A stretch of 64,000 nucleotides of DNA from Methanoculleus formosensis (GTDB lineage: Archaea > Halobacteriota > Methanomicrobia > Methanomicrobiales > Methanoculleaceae): positions 124,001-188,000 of the forward strand of contig NZ_VHLL01000004.1 of the NCBI RefSeq assembly GCF_025384765.1. Reading direction: 5' to 3'. Below, piece after piece: positions 8,110 to 16,510 of the stretch (its first letter is position 1; the number at the start of each line of letters is the position of its first letter). The notes under the pieces were generated by a model. It had not been told where the DNA came from. It made no database searches and saw only the letters and a program-made list of their open reading frames with translations. Position numbers and translations under genes: made by a program.

Positions 8110-9480
8110 CTACGATTCGTGAACGAACCCCACATCGACGCCGACAAGCCCGACGACGGCACCGGATGCGTCCCTGACCGGGGCATACCCGGAGAGGACG
8201 GTGGCGGTCTCGTTGCCCCATTCGTCGACGTAGAACCAGGGCTCAGCTGAGGGCCCCTCAAATCCGGCGAGGAACGCGGCGTCCTCCTCCGTGGGCACGT
8301 AGGTGTAGCCTATCGCGGGCGCGTAGCCGTTGCCGTAGTCCGCATCAACGACATACTCGGTGGCGTTCCCGGTCATACGCATGGTATAGACGTAGAGGAC
8401 ACCGGGGTTGGCGTCCCGGAAGGCGCTGAGCCGGTCCTGGATGGCGGTGTAGGCCGGTGCGGTCTCATCGCCGGGTTTGAGCGCCGCCATCGCGGCGCCG
8501 TCGATCTCTCGTGCAGCCTCCACCGCGAGGGCTTTCAGCCGTTCCCCGGTGACCGGGTTCGCTGCCTCGATCGCGACCATCCCGAGACCGGCGCCGGTCG
8601 CGTTCTTCACGGGCGCATACCCGCAGACGACGCTGTAGATCTCGGCCGTTGGCCCTTCAAAGCCGCGAAGGAGGACGGTGTCGAGAGACGTCAGGGTGAA
8701 GCCTTCGCCTATCGCGACCCCGCCGTCGCTACCGTAGTCGGCGTCAACGACGTACTCGGTGGCGTTTTCGGTCTTACGCATCGTGTAGATGTAGTAGATC
8801 CCGGGGTTTTCGGTCCGGAAGGAGACGAGTTGGTCGCGGATGGCGTTGAACGCCGTGGTATTCTCGTCGCCGGGCTTGAGGGCGGCAAACGCGTCGCCGT
8901 CGATCTGCCCTGCAATCTCCACCGCGAGGGCTTCGAGCTGCTCCTGCCCGATCGGGCTGTCCGGCTGGATGCAGACCACCCCGACGCCGGCGCCGGCGGC
9001 GTTCCTCACCGGAGCATACCCGTAGACGGTGGAGTAGATCTCGGCGTAGGGTTCATCGAACCCGGCGAGGTAGGGGGCCTCCGGGTTCGGGACGAAGTGC
9101 CCATCGCCGATCGCGTATGCGCCGAAGCTGCCGTAGTCGGCATCGACGACCTGCTCGATGGCGTCTCCCGTCCTCCTCATCGTCATGATGTAGACGATAT
9201 CGGGGTGTTCAGACCGAAAGGCGTTGAGCCGGTCGTGGATGGCGGTGAACGCCGGGGTATTCTCGTCGCCGGGCTTGAGCGCGGCAAACGCGTCGCCGTC
9301 GATCTGCCCTGCGAGCTCCGCCGCGAGGCTCTTTGCCTCGTCCGGCGTGAGCACCTTCTGCACCGGCATGATCGTGCCGGGGGTCGGTTCGGTCTCGCCG
9401 GGAGCAAATAAGACCATGGTCCCTGCGGCAACGACGATCAGCGCAACGATAGCGACTATCAGGATGTTCTTGACGGTCAT
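8110..9480 (-). CDS. membrane-anchored protein with three tandem PDC/Cache-like sensor repeats
   Basis: 456 residues. A single N-terminal membrane helix (about 5-27) is followed by a short proline-rich linker and three repeats of about 133 residues, beginning near 47, 180 and 313. Each repeat has IDG-AFAALKPGDE at its start, a YxYTMR strand, VVDADYG, and a closing GYAPVRNA-GAGVG strand. This order resembles the extracytoplasmic PDC/Cache sensor domains of histidine kinases and chemoreceptors, but no signalling domain follows. It is probably a surface or cell-wall ligand-binding protein. Cache assignment is by pattern only. Confidence 0.7.
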   Translation of the reverse strand: MTVKNILIVAIVALIVVAAGTMVLFAPGETEPTPGTIMPVQKVLTPDEAKSLAAELAGQIDGDAFAALKPGDENTPAFTAIHDRLNAFRSEHPDIVYIMTMRRTGDAIEQVVDADYGSFGAYAIGDGHFVPNPEAPYLAGFDEPYAEIYSTVYGYAPVRNAAGAGVGVVCIQPDSPIGQEQLEALAVEIAGQIDGDAFAALKPGDENTTAFNAIRDQLVSFRTENPGIYYIYTMRKTENATEYVVDADYGSDGGVAIGEGFTLTSLDTVLLRGFEGPTAEIYSVVCGYAPVKNATGAGLGMVAIEAANPVTGERLKALAVEAAREIDGAAMAALKPGDETAPAYTAIQDRLSAFRDANPGVLYVYTMRMTGNATEYVVDADYGNGYAPAIGYTYVPTEEDAAFLAGFEGPSAEPWFYVDEWGNETATVLSGYAPVRDASGAVVGLVGVDVGFVHES

Positions 9481-9577
9481 TCCAGATACTCCTCTTTCTG
9501 CATTTTATTGCAGAAGAGGGTACTTAAACGCTCGTAAATCTTCCCGGCGATCTGTGGCGTTACGGGGGATTTCGCCG

Positions 9578-10174
9578 TCACCCTCGCCCGGCCCTCGATA
9601 TCGACGCGAGCCAGGCGTGATGTCCTTCGGGCTGGATGGCGTTCTCGAAGACCGCCGGCCGGATGGAGTTGATCCGCCACCCGTCAAGGAAGGTCTCCCG
9701 TATCTCCCGCTCTCTGATCCTCCTCGGGAGCGGGTAGTCGCCGGGGTTTTGGTCGCTGAAGCAGAGCATGAGATACTTCCCGCCGGGCGCAAGAGCGGCG
9801 GCAAGGCTCTCTCTGAAGACCGACCGATCTTCGTCGGAGAGGACGTGGAAGAACCCGGAGTCGATGACGGTATCAAACGTCCTCTCAAGCCCGGCGAGGT
9901 CCAGCGCGTTCCAGACGAGGAACTGCGCCCGGAGCCCCCGTGCCGCAGCCTTCTCTTCAGCCTTCTGGATCGCAAGGGCGGCGGTGTCGATCCCGAGCAC
10001 CTCATGCCCTTCTTCGGCAAAATAGAGGGCATGATCCCCGGTTCCGCACCCCACGTCCAGGACGGAGCCCGTGACTTCTCCCGCCGCGGCGAGGTCGACG
10101 AACGCCTTCTGCGGCCGGCCGATCTCCCAGGGAGGGGTGTTCTGGTAGACCGTATCGAAGATACTCATGCTCAT
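9578..10174 (-). CDS. class I SAM-dependent methyltransferase (TPMT-like)
   Basis: 198 residues. Motif I, VLDVGCGTGDHA (38-49), the acidic residue GID after the second strand and a later IDSGFFH segment define a Rossmann methyltransferase. The N-terminal PPWEIGRPQ is typical of thiopurine S-methyltransferase-like and tellurite-resistance-like enzymes acting on small nucleophiles. The start overlaps the stop of the 4Fe-4S gene (ATGA), so the two are coupled. The true acceptor is unknown. Confidence 0.85.
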   Translation of the reverse strand: MSMSIFDTVYQNTPPWEIGRPQKAFVDLAAAGEVTGSVLDVGCGTGDHALYFAEEGHEVLGIDTAALAIQKAEEKAAARGLRAQFLVWNALDLAGLERTFDTVIDSGFFHVLSDEDRSVFRESLAAALAPGGKYLMLCFSDQNPGDYPLPRRIREREIRETFLDGWRINSIRPAVFENAIQPEGHHAWLASISRAGRG

Positions 10175-10959
10175 ACTGGATCTTGAGACGATTTAACCGG
10201 TTCTGCGCCCCATCCTTTCCCCGCCGCCCCTTGAAACGCCGGGCATCCGGTGACGCAGAGGCTGCACCGGATCGTTGCCGTCCGGGCGACGAGCGGCGCA
10301 AGCGGTGCTATACCCCTGAGCAGGAGTTGCCGTCGGAGCAGCCACTTCACAACCGGGACAACCGGGGAAGGGACCCACACACGCACGGTCCGGCACCGGA
10401 ACGCATCGACGCCGTCCGGCCCGATCGCTCCATTCGGGCACACCCGGATGCAGGCCCCGCACCCGGTGCAGAGCGGAGTGCCGCTCGTTCCGGCCCTCTT
10501 CTCTCGCCCCCGGATCGGAAACGCGGCCACGACACCGCCGAGCAGCAGCCGCGGGCCGAAGCGGGGAGTGAGGAGAACAGTATTCTTCCCGATCTTCCCG
10601 AGCCCCCCGGCCGCTGCGATCTGCTTCAAACGGACGACGCCCTGCACCCTCCCGTCGACAAGCCGCACGGGCAGGTAGAGCGGGACCGGGCGGGCCGGAA
10701 TATGCTCCGCGTTCAGGAGACGGGTGAGCCGTACGGCACTGCTGTCCAGGCTCTCTGCAATCCGGAGCATCTCCCGGGTCTTCTCTTTTTGCGGCATCCG
10801 GTACACCGGGACCGGGACTTCCTTCCCGAAGACGATCACGGACAGGGCGGCCGGGAAGAACTGCAGTACCGCTGCCCTGTCCGCGTCGGCGAGAGCCTCG
10901 ATGCCGACTGAGCAGTAGACGGCGACTCCCTCATCCTCAAAGAACGCTGCAAGATCCAT
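10171..10959 (-). CDS. 4Fe-4S cluster protein, epoxyqueuosine-reductase-like
   Basis: 262 residues from the ATG at 10959; an upstream in-frame GTG would add 25 implausible residues. Residues C164, C167, C170 and C174 (CTGCGACIRVCP) bind one 4Fe-4S cluster. A second, incomplete set near 239-247 (CSLCVTGCP) is joined by other cysteines. The N-terminal half resembles the QueG-like fold used in archaeal iron-sulfur oxidoreductases, without the known cobalamin residues being clear. It overlaps the methyltransferase downstream, suggesting a joint function. Exact reaction unknown. Confidence 0.75.
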   Translation of the reverse strand: MDLAAFFEDEGVAVYCSVGIEALADADRAAVLQFFPAALSVIVFGKEVPVPVYRMPQKEKTREMLRIAESLDSSAVRLTRLLNAEHIPARPVPLYLPVRLVDGRVQGVVRLKQIAAAGGLGKIGKNTVLLTPRFGPRLLLGGVVAAFPIRGREKRAGTSGTPLCTGCGACIRVCPNGAIGPDGVDAFRCRTVRVWVPSPVVPVVKWLLRRQLLLRGIAPLAPLVARTATIRCSLCVTGCPAFQGAAGKGWGAEPVKSSQDPV

Positions 10960-11130
10960 GCCGGCACTTCCTGGAGTATATGGATGCCTGCAGGGGTATC
11001 TACCTTGTGAGCGGAAAAGTTTGAACGCCGTCAATCAGGCTCCGGTTCATACCGCCTGCGGATCGGCGTGCTCGCGAGCGGTATCCAGAGCTTCGCCGGT
11101 CCCGGGGATGACTGCCTCCGACGAAGTAGA

Positions 11131-11523
11131 TCATGCAGGCGTTGTCTGGATCTGGATGAGGTTGCCGCAGGTGTCGTCGAGGACCGCTATGGTCACCCCG
11201 GCAACGACTTCGGTCGGCTCCAGCGTGAACTTCACGCCCTGTGCTTTGAGCCGTTCATACTCCGCACGGGTGTCCTCGACACCAAAGGACGTGGCGGGGA
11301 TATCCTGTTCGAATATTCCTTTCTGGTATGCCTGTGCCACCGGATTGTCGCTTGGTTCAAGCAGAAGTTCGGTTCCGCCCAGATCGTCGGGGGAGACGAC
11401 GGTGAGCCACCGGTACCCTTCGGCAGAGACGTCGCTCTTCTTCACAAAACCGAGCGTTTTGGTATAGAACTCCAGAGCCCTCTCCTGATCGTTTACAAAT
11501 ATGCTGGTCAGTATGATCTTCAT
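11131..11523 (-). CDS. VOC (glyoxalase/bleomycin-resistance) family protein
   Basis: 130 residues from the ATG at 11523; the longer frame upstream has no coding character. The two beta-alpha-beta-beta-beta modules are clear: VNDQERALEFYTKTLGF in the first and DTRAEYERLKAQGVKF in the second, closing with DDTCGNLIQI. Members are metal-dependent lyases, dioxygenases or binding proteins. The closing D-T-C-G-N motif is that of the common small stand-alone VOC proteins. Substrate unknown. Confidence 0.9.
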   Translation of the reverse strand: MKIILTSIFVNDQERALEFYTKTLGFVKKSDVSAEGYRWLTVVSPDDLGGTELLLEPSDNPVAQAYQKGIFEQDIPATSFGVEDTRAEYERLKAQGVKFTLEPTEVVAGVTIAVLDDTCGNLIQIQTTPA

Positions 11524-11611
11524 GGTTGTCGATACCGGGATGGCTGGATATATGTTTCGGCAACAGATAACGATGGAGCGAATATTTTGAGCAGGGTACA
11601 TCGCGATTGGA

Positions 11612-11742
11612 CTACATCCTCGCCGTCGAGATCCGAGGCTGAACTGATGATACGTAAGACCCTCCGCTGCCCGGTATGTCGGAGTATCAATATCCACGGG
11701 GACTCGCGCGGGCTGCATGCGACGCCGTATCGTTGTCGGTGA
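11612..11742 (+). pseudogene. relic of hicB 3' end plus zinc-ribbon gene
   Basis: From 11612 the bases encode ILAVEIRG and a stop, matching the end of the hicB gene at 16511-16768. The ATG at 11647 then encodes MIRKTLRCPVCRS, matching the zinc-ribbon gene at 16773. An in-frame TGA (11740-11742) interrupts it exactly where the intact copy has a glutamine codon between the last two cysteines, and the following codons still read CGYPGAF. It is a nonsense-mutated duplicate. Confidence 0.75.
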
Positions 11743-11829
11743 TGCGGCTATCCGGGAGCGTTCACCCCGGAATGCCGGGAGGAAGGTGATCAGGGATATT
11801 ATAAGGAGAGAGTTCTGCTCTCTCCAGGT

Positions 11830-12420
11830 TTACAACAGGGAATATGCAGAGAGATCCGTCCTATTTATCCCGGTCCTCTCGAATGCCGCGTCCTGGTGCC
11901 CGAGCCATGTATACACCCCTCCATGATACACGACACTCCACCAGGGATCTGGCTCCGATTTTTGCAACTCTGCAGTAAAGTTCACCCCGGCGTCGGCGAG
12001 ATTCTTCACGAAATGGGTTACAGACGTATAGTTATACACTATTTTAGATACGGATCTGTTGTTGACCTTTCCCTGTGCAGAGGCAAAAAACTCCTCCGCT
12101 TTTTGGGAGTGGCGGGCAGATTCCTCGAATTGGCCTGACGCATACTCTATCCGGGGCAGAATAATGGACGATTCGTTCATTCTGTAGTTCCCGGTATGGT
12201 CATCGAGCTCAATTGTGGCATCCGATACATTCTCCAGTGCCATCGACTGATTTTCGAGCGCGAGAGACAGTTCATAAATCCCGCTCTGCATGTCCGCGGC
12301 AATCACCTGCAACTCCATAGCGGACTCGTTCATCTCTGCCGCACCGGTCGGTTCTTCGACGCATCCTGTAGCGAGAATCGTGGCGATGATAAATATCAAT
12401 ATAGGAATTCGGGCCTTCAT
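11830..12420 (-). CDS. secreted lipoprotein, uncharacterised
   Basis: 196 residues. The N-terminus is a lipoprotein signal: basic MKAR, about 14 hydrophobic residues, then LATGC with Cys20 as the lipid-anchored residue. The mature protein is largely helical, with a heptad-like stretch around 35-75 and several N-x-S/T sites that could be glycosylated outside the cell. It would sit on the outer face of the membrane. No family recognised. The DNA is slightly A/T-richer than its neighbours. Confidence 0.75.
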   Translation of the reverse strand: MKARIPILIFIIATILATGCVEEPTGAAEMNESAMELQVIAADMQSGIYELSLALENQSMALENVSDATIELDDHTGNYRMNESSIILPRIEYASGQFEESARHSQKAEEFFASAQGKVNNRSVSKIVYNYTSVTHFVKNLADAGVNFTAELQKSEPDPWWSVVYHGGVYTWLGHQDAAFERTGINRTDLSAYSLL

Positions 12421-12453
12421 AAAAGACCCACTAGCACTCGATCGTTTAAAATA

Positions 12454-13104
12454 TCACCGTCTCCCCGAAGCGTATTCCCGCAGGTATGCGGCGGCCAGTT
12501 CGTATGCCGAACGCACCTTCTCTCGTTCAACCCCCGGCACGCCGCACGCCACGATATGCACCCTCGTCGTGGCGAGGGTTATCTTTGTCGTATCGGAGTC
12601 ACGATAGGGGTAGACGGCGACGATCGCGTCTTCATCCGTCAGGATAACCTGGTTCCTACGGAGCGTGATGGGCGTTGCCATTCCGATGCCGAGGAACTCC
12701 TCGCCCTCCTCCGCAAACCGCATGGCGAGCGCCCCGCTCAGGGTATCGGCATCGAAGGCGGCGATGGGGATGCCTGTCCGGACCGAGGCCAGGTTGTAGG
12801 CATCCACCGCGGTGTTGATCGTCGGGAGCACCTTCCCGGACAGGATCCTTCTCACCAGCGCTTCTGAAGCGGGCCGTGTTTTGGTCGGGTCGACGCCCAC
12901 CCTCCAGAAGAAGTCCCGATAAGCCCTGAAGAGGGGTTCGTCCTTGATCCTCTCCAGCGTATACCGTTCCCGTATCGAGCGGACGATCTCGTCGTTCAGG
13001 GCTTTTAAGGGCGGGGTCGTCTCCTGGATCGAGAGCGGCCCGAGAATGCCCTCTGCAACCGAGAGGCCGGGGAATGTGGCAAGAATCTCCTTATGAATCT
13101 CCAT
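12454..13104 (-). CDS. B3/B4 domain protein (tRNA-editing-like)
   Basis: 216 residues from the ATG at 13104; the frame extends further but without coding character. The pattern FFWRVGVDPTKTRPASEAL, then INTAVDAYNLASVRTGIPIAAFDAD and a strand-rich C-terminus is that of the B3/B4 editing domain of phenylalanyl-tRNA synthetase beta, found as free-standing proteins in many archaea and bacteria. Such proteins may clear mischarged aminoacyl-tRNA or bind amino-acid-like ligands. Confidence in family is high, in role low. Confidence 0.85.
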   Translation of the reverse strand: MEIHKEILATFPGLSVAEGILGPLSIQETTPPLKALNDEIVRSIRERYTLERIKDEPLFRAYRDFFWRVGVDPTKTRPASEALVRRILSGKVLPTINTAVDAYNLASVRTGIPIAAFDADTLSGALAMRFAEEGEEFLGIGMATPITLRRNQVILTDEDAIVAVYPYRDSDTTKITLATTRVHIVACGVPGVEREKVRSAYELAAAYLREYASGRR

Positions 13105-13239
13105 GGCTCGTACCGTTCCTGCGGGATCGAGAGGACGCCTCCATGCCGTCCCGGGGAAACGAACCGTTCCGGCGATGGAGGCACTCATGCCAACGTCTCT
13201 TTCTGCCTTCAAGCATATTGACCTTTGTTCCGCTCCGGC

Positions 13240-13345
13240 TGATTCGAACGCGGGGTCGGCCGATTGCGGATAGGGTCGGCGATCCGGGAAGAGAGCGTCG
13301 TCCTGCCAGATCGGCGCATCCCCGCGAGGATAACGATCTCTCCGG
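13240..13345 (-). pseudogene. P-loop relic of a DUF4143-type ATPase
   Basis: On the minus strand these bases encode EIVILAGMRRSGRTTLSSRI, matching the Walker A segment (G-x-R-R-S-G-K-T-T-L) of the archaeal AAA ATPases that carry DUF4143. Only this core survives; flanking codons are garbled, and the critical lysine reads arginine. It is a short relic at the left edge of the toxin-antitoxin region. Confidence 0.5.
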
Positions 13346-13464
13346 CTCCAGACCGTCTGTCACGAAGGGAGCAGAAGCGTGGCCCCTCTTGATGAAGGGC
13401 GCCGGGGCAGGGCAACTATAATCTGCCTGGAGCACCCACATACGCATATTCCGGGGGTTGTGGC

Positions 13465-13674
13465 ATGGGAGTTCAATACATCTGCGATGCAGACGGTAGG
13501 AAGACCGACGTTATCGTGCCCATCGATCTCTGGGAGAGCCTGACCGCCGGAAAACCTGCAGACGAACCGATCGGGGTTGCCGAGCCCGCGAGATACCGGG
13601 GCATATACCGGGACCGGGATCTCGACCTGGAAACCGAGGCCCGAAACCTGCGGAACGAGTGGAACCGGATATGA
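13465..13674 (+). CDS. vapB: VapB-like antitoxin
   Basis: 69 residues. The gene ends in an ATGA overlap with a PIN-domain toxin, the usual VapBC arrangement. The N-terminus (MGVQYICDADGRKTDVIVPI) looks like a short beta hairpin for DNA binding, and the C-terminus (LDLETEARNLRNEWNRI) like the helix that occupies the toxin groove. Its first 45 bases and some 100 bases upstream recur as a relic at 15327-15490, so promoter and gene were duplicated. Assignment rests on context; the sequence itself is short. Confidence 0.75.
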   Translation: MGVQYICDADGRKTDVIVPIDLWESLTAGKPADEPIGVAEPARYRGIYRDRDLDLETEARNLRNEWNRI

Positions 13675-14060
13675 AACGGTACCTGCTCGATACGAACATT
13701 CTCATCTACTACCTCGCAGATGCCATTCTGCCGGAAAGAGTGGAGGAGATCGAAGATATGCTCACCTCCTCGTTTCGGATCTCGATCATCACGAAGATCG
13801 AGTTTCTCGGTTGGAAGAAGCATACTCCAGAGGGGTATGCGCTGGCCCAGGACTTCATCCGCTCGGCGGAAGTATATCCTCTGACCGATACGATTGCCGA
13901 CCGTGCCGTTCACCTGCGCCGAACGTGCGGGATGAAACTCCCCGATGCGGTCATTGCAGCCACTGCCCTCACGCATGGGTGCGCACTCGCCACCCGGAAC
14001 AGGAGTGATTTTTCCGGGATTTGCGCACTTGAAATCGTCAACCCGTTCGGCGGCGAGTAA
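13671..14060 (+). CDS. vapC: VapC-type PIN-domain ribonuclease toxin
   Basis: 129 residues. The four acidic metal-binding residues of PIN nucleases are present: D7 in LLDTNIL, E44 in KIEFLG, D92 in KLPDAVIAAT and D113 in RSDF. The start overlaps the antitoxin's stop, so synthesis is coupled. VapC toxins cleave tRNA or rRNA when their antitoxin is degraded. All catalytic residues are intact, so it should be active. Confidence 0.9.
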   Translation: MKRYLLDTNILIYYLADAILPERVEEIEDMLTSSFRISIITKIEFLGWKKHTPEGYALAQDFIRSAEVYPLTDTIADRAVHLRRTCGMKLPDAVIAATALTHGCALATRNRSDFSGICALEIVNPFGGE

Positions 14061-14158
14061 GACGGGCAAAGTGGCGCCCGCACGGATCCGGATACATCAT
14101 TCGGGAATATACCATGGTGAACAGGCCCAGGCCCAGCATGACCTGTAGGGGCGTTGCG

Positions 14159-14395
14159 ATGAGGAATTTGCGGTTCCGTATCGCCCTCCGCAAGGAACCA
14201 GAAGGCGGATATACCGTCACCGTGCCGACGCTCACCTGTGCTTGCGTCACCTTCGGGGAGACTGTCGACGAGGCGATAGCGATGGCACAGGAGGCTGTCG
14301 AGGTCTATATCGAGAGCCTGCAGGAAAGGGGGGAAGAGGTTCCGACCGAAGAAGGGCACCTGGAATGCAGGCTCACCGTCGAGGTCCCGGGGTGA
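14159..14395 (+). CDS. HicB-like antitoxin, orphan copy 1
   Basis: 78 residues from the ATG at 14159, chosen because three other copies begin at the same place (MR-L-YRI-LRKEPEGGYTV). The fold is a HicB partial RNase-H-like domain with the GGYTVTVPTL strand and EAIAMAQEAVEVYIESL helix. It lacks a neighbouring hicA. In this copy PGC of the usual PTLPGCVTF is replaced by TCACVTF, an unusual change at the centre of the fold. The 50 bases after the stop are shared with the copy at 19878. Confidence 0.8.
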   Translation: MRNLRFRIALRKEPEGGYTVTVPTLTCACVTFGETVDEAIAMAQEAVEVYIESLQERGEEVPTEEGHLECRLTVEVPG

Positions 14396-14473
14396 ACGCC
14401 CGGGCTGCACCCCGTGAACCGGCGTACCCCGGGATACCTATACTAGAGAGGAAGACGCATATGCCGATCAGGA

Positions 14474-14791
14474 ATGGATACCGTCACCCGCGAGGCCGGC
14501 GGGGAGTGCGCGAGGATCATCGGCATTCTCCGAAGGAACAAGGCGTACCTGGAGGAGACTTACCACGTTGGGTCCATCGGCATCTTCGGTTCGTGCCGGC
14601 GTGGTGAGGAGCACGAGGGAAGCGACGTGGACATCCTGGTCGAGTTCTCCGAGGTGCCGGGGATCTTCGGGTTTCTCAGGCTTGAGCGGCACCTGTCCGA
14701 GATCCTCGGTAGATCGGTGGATCTTGTCGAAAAGAGCGCGCTCAAGCCCCGTATCGGCCACCGCATCTTGAAAGAGGTTATCTACATATGA
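14474..14791 (+). CDS. MNT-type nucleotidyltransferase antitoxin (MntA-like)
   Basis: 105 residues. The minimal nucleotidyltransferase motif is complete: G39-S40 in IFGSCRRGEE followed by D51 and D53 in SDVDILVEF. In MntA/HepT pairs this enzyme AMPylates or otherwise nucleotidylates the HepT toxin to neutralise it. The gene overlaps the HepT-like gene by four bases (ATGA), as expected for that system. Start is the ATG at 14474; the region before it has only a weak ribosome site. Confidence 0.9.
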   Translation: MDTVTREAGGECARIIGILRRNKAYLEETYHVGSIGIFGSCRRGEEHEGSDVDILVEFSEVPGIFGFLRLERHLSEILGRSVDLVEKSALKPRIGHRILKEVIYI

Positions 14792-15159
14792 CGGCCCCGC
14801 GTAGCACGCTCGACTACCTGGACGATATCCTTGATGCCGTCGAGAAGATCGAGATCTTCACCCTGGGCATGTCGTATGAGGAGTTCTCCGAGGACGACAA
14901 GACCGTCTACGCGGTCACGCGGGCACTGGAAGTGATCGGGGAGGCGACGAAGTGCATCCCCCGATCGGTCAGGGAGAACTATCCCGGAAACCCCTGGACC
15001 GAGATGGCCGGTATGCGCGACAAACTGATCCATGCCTACTTCGGGATCAACAGGGCGATCATCTGGAGGACAATCCATGATGATCTTCCACCCCTCAGAT
15101 CCGCGATGCAGGCCCTCCGCGATGACCTGACCGCGGACGGGTCTCCGTTGGGTCCTTGA
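14788..15159 (+). CDS. hepT: HepT-like (DUF86/HEPN) RNase toxin
   Basis: 123 residues. An all-helical HEPN protein with the catalytic R-x4-H motif at R77 and H82, followed by Y84 (RDKLIHAYF). The tyrosine of R-x4-H-x-Y is the residue modified by MntA. Active residues are intact. Together with the upstream nucleotidyltransferase it makes a complete toxin-antitoxin module with RNase activity on tRNA or mRNA. Confidence 0.9.
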   Translation: MTAPRSTLDYLDDILDAVEKIEIFTLGMSYEEFSEDDKTVYAVTRALEVIGEATKCIPRSVRENYPGNPWTEMAGMRDKLIHAYFGINRAIIWRTIHDDLPPLRSAMQALRDDLTADGSPLGP

Positions 15160-15727
15160 GCCGCTCGCCCTCCCGGTCGGGACCCCTACGGCAGCGCGGG
15201 CATCAGGGAGCGTTTATCCTGGAGCGTGAGGTGAGAGAAATGGATGTGGGTTGAATCACGTTGTCTGGAAGGTAATCAAGGTCCCCGCCCCTTTGCTGTA
15301 TAACGAATCTGCCCCGGTACAACTGCCTGTCACGAAGGAGCAGGAGCGGTCCCAGGAGGTGGATGACCCCCTCAATGAAGGGGTTAGAGCAGGACAACTA
15401 TAATCCGTCCGGAGCGCCCACATACGCATATTCTGGAGTGTCCGGCATGGGAGTGCACTACATCTGCGATGCAGAAGGAAGGAAGACCGACACGATTCGT
15501 CCGATTCCGGAACCATACCGTTCGACAAACCCTGCAAAGTAGAATATCTTTGCTATGAGAGGGTTGCGCAGGAACGAGTAGTGCTCGGTCTTGAGCATCT
15601 CGATCGTGATCCCTTGCGGCAGCGGGCCTTCTCGCTCATGCCGCCGTCGAGCCCTGGAGGGGCACCCGCAACCATTAATATTTCACGAAGACCATGATGG
15701 TCATCGAGTTCATGGGTGGTTTTAGGG
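15160..15727. pseudogene. mosaic of vapB promoter duplicate and AlbA_2 gene fragment
   Basis: No intact gene. Bases 15327-15490 repeat the vapB upstream region and its first 15 codons (13361-13505), including ATG 15447 and MGVHYICDAEGRKTD. At 15491 the match jumps to an internal piece of the AlbA_2-type gene: 15491-15621 equals 21402-21533 on the plus strand with few changes. The junction is seamless within GACCGACACGATTCG. After it, ATTAATATTT near 15674 may be the TATA box of the next gene. 15160-15326 shows nothing recognisable. Confidence 0.75.
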
Positions 15728-15970
15728 ATGACAAAGACGCTGAAAGTTCTCTTTGATGGAACGGTCTTCCGACCTTCCGGGCCTGTCGACCTTGAGGCAG
15801 GGAAGAAGTATACAATTACCGTACAACTCACCCCGGAGAACTCCGACGCAACCACCGATCCGGCCTTCGATATAGCGGCACTTGCCGTAGACACCCATGT
15901 CAGCGACCTCGCAGCGGAGCACGATCACTACCTGTACGGAACGCCGAAGCGGGATACCCATGGGCAATGA
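15728..15970 (+). CDS. DUF104-like antitoxin
   Basis: 80 residues from the ATG at 15728. The N-terminal TLKVLFDGTVFRPSGPVDLEAGKKYTITV is the short beta-barrel of the AF2212/DUF104 antitoxin family, a strand-rich module common in archaea. It overlaps the next gene, a PIN-domain toxin, by eleven bases. The C-terminal 40 residues would bind the toxin. Assignment is good by sequence and context. Confidence 0.75.
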   Translation: MTKTLKVLFDGTVFRPSGPVDLEAGKKYTITVQLTPENSDATTDPAFDIAALAVDTHVSDLAAEHDHYLYGTPKRDTHGQ

Positions 15971-16388
15971 TCGGTGTTTCGTTGATACGGGCTGCTGGAT
16001 TGCGCTGCTGAACAAGCGTGACAACCTCCACAAAACCGCCGATACGATCTATAAGCGCCGGATGGAATCCGGATCCTCTCTTGTCACCACCTCATCCGTG
16101 CTCACCGAGACATTCAACGCTCTCGCCAACCCCGCATTCAAACCGTCCGTTATCGCGTTCCGTCGCCGCCTTGAGTCGTCGCCCCGGGTGGAGATCGTCT
16201 TTGTCGATCCCGTCCTGTGGTCGAGGGGATGGAATATCTACGAGCAGAGGCTCGATAAAGCGTGGAGCCTCACGGATTGCATCTCTCTTGCGGTCATGAA
16301 GGAGCGGGAGATCTCCGATGCCCTGACCGCAGACCACCATTTTGTCCAGGCCGGGTATCATGCCCTGCTCGCTGAAGACCGGAGGTAG
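15960..16388 (+). CDS. PIN-domain ribonuclease toxin (VapC-like)
   Basis: 142 residues from the ATG at 15960. Catalytic acidic residues: D9 in FVDTGCW, E50 in VLTETFN, D106 in SLTDCISL and D125 in TADHHF. The TDCISL motif is the usual one of this PIN subgroup. It is preceded by and overlaps the DUF104-like antitoxin. Expected to cleave RNA when unbound. Confidence 0.9.
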   Translation: MGNDRCFVDTGCWIALLNKRDNLHKTADTIYKRRMESGSSLVTTSSVLTETFNALANPAFKPSVIAFRRRLESSPRVEIVFVDPVLWSRGWNIYEQRLDKAWSLTDCISLAVMKEREISDALTADHHFVQAGYHALLAEDRR

Positions 16389-16510
16389 CCGCAACAATCC
16401 GGGCGCCACCCGATAGAGTGTCGGAGCCGAAGTTCGCCGGGAGCGTATGGGTTCCGGACGATCGTTCGCCGGGCTACGGCAGCGAAACACAGCTCCAGAG
16501 GAGACACCCC

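Noticed and set aside
11740-11742. TGA between cysteines as a selenocysteine codon
   Set aside because: No SECIS-like structure seen, the intact copy has glutamine at that place, and this methanogen group is not known to use selenocysteine; a nonsense mutation is simpler.
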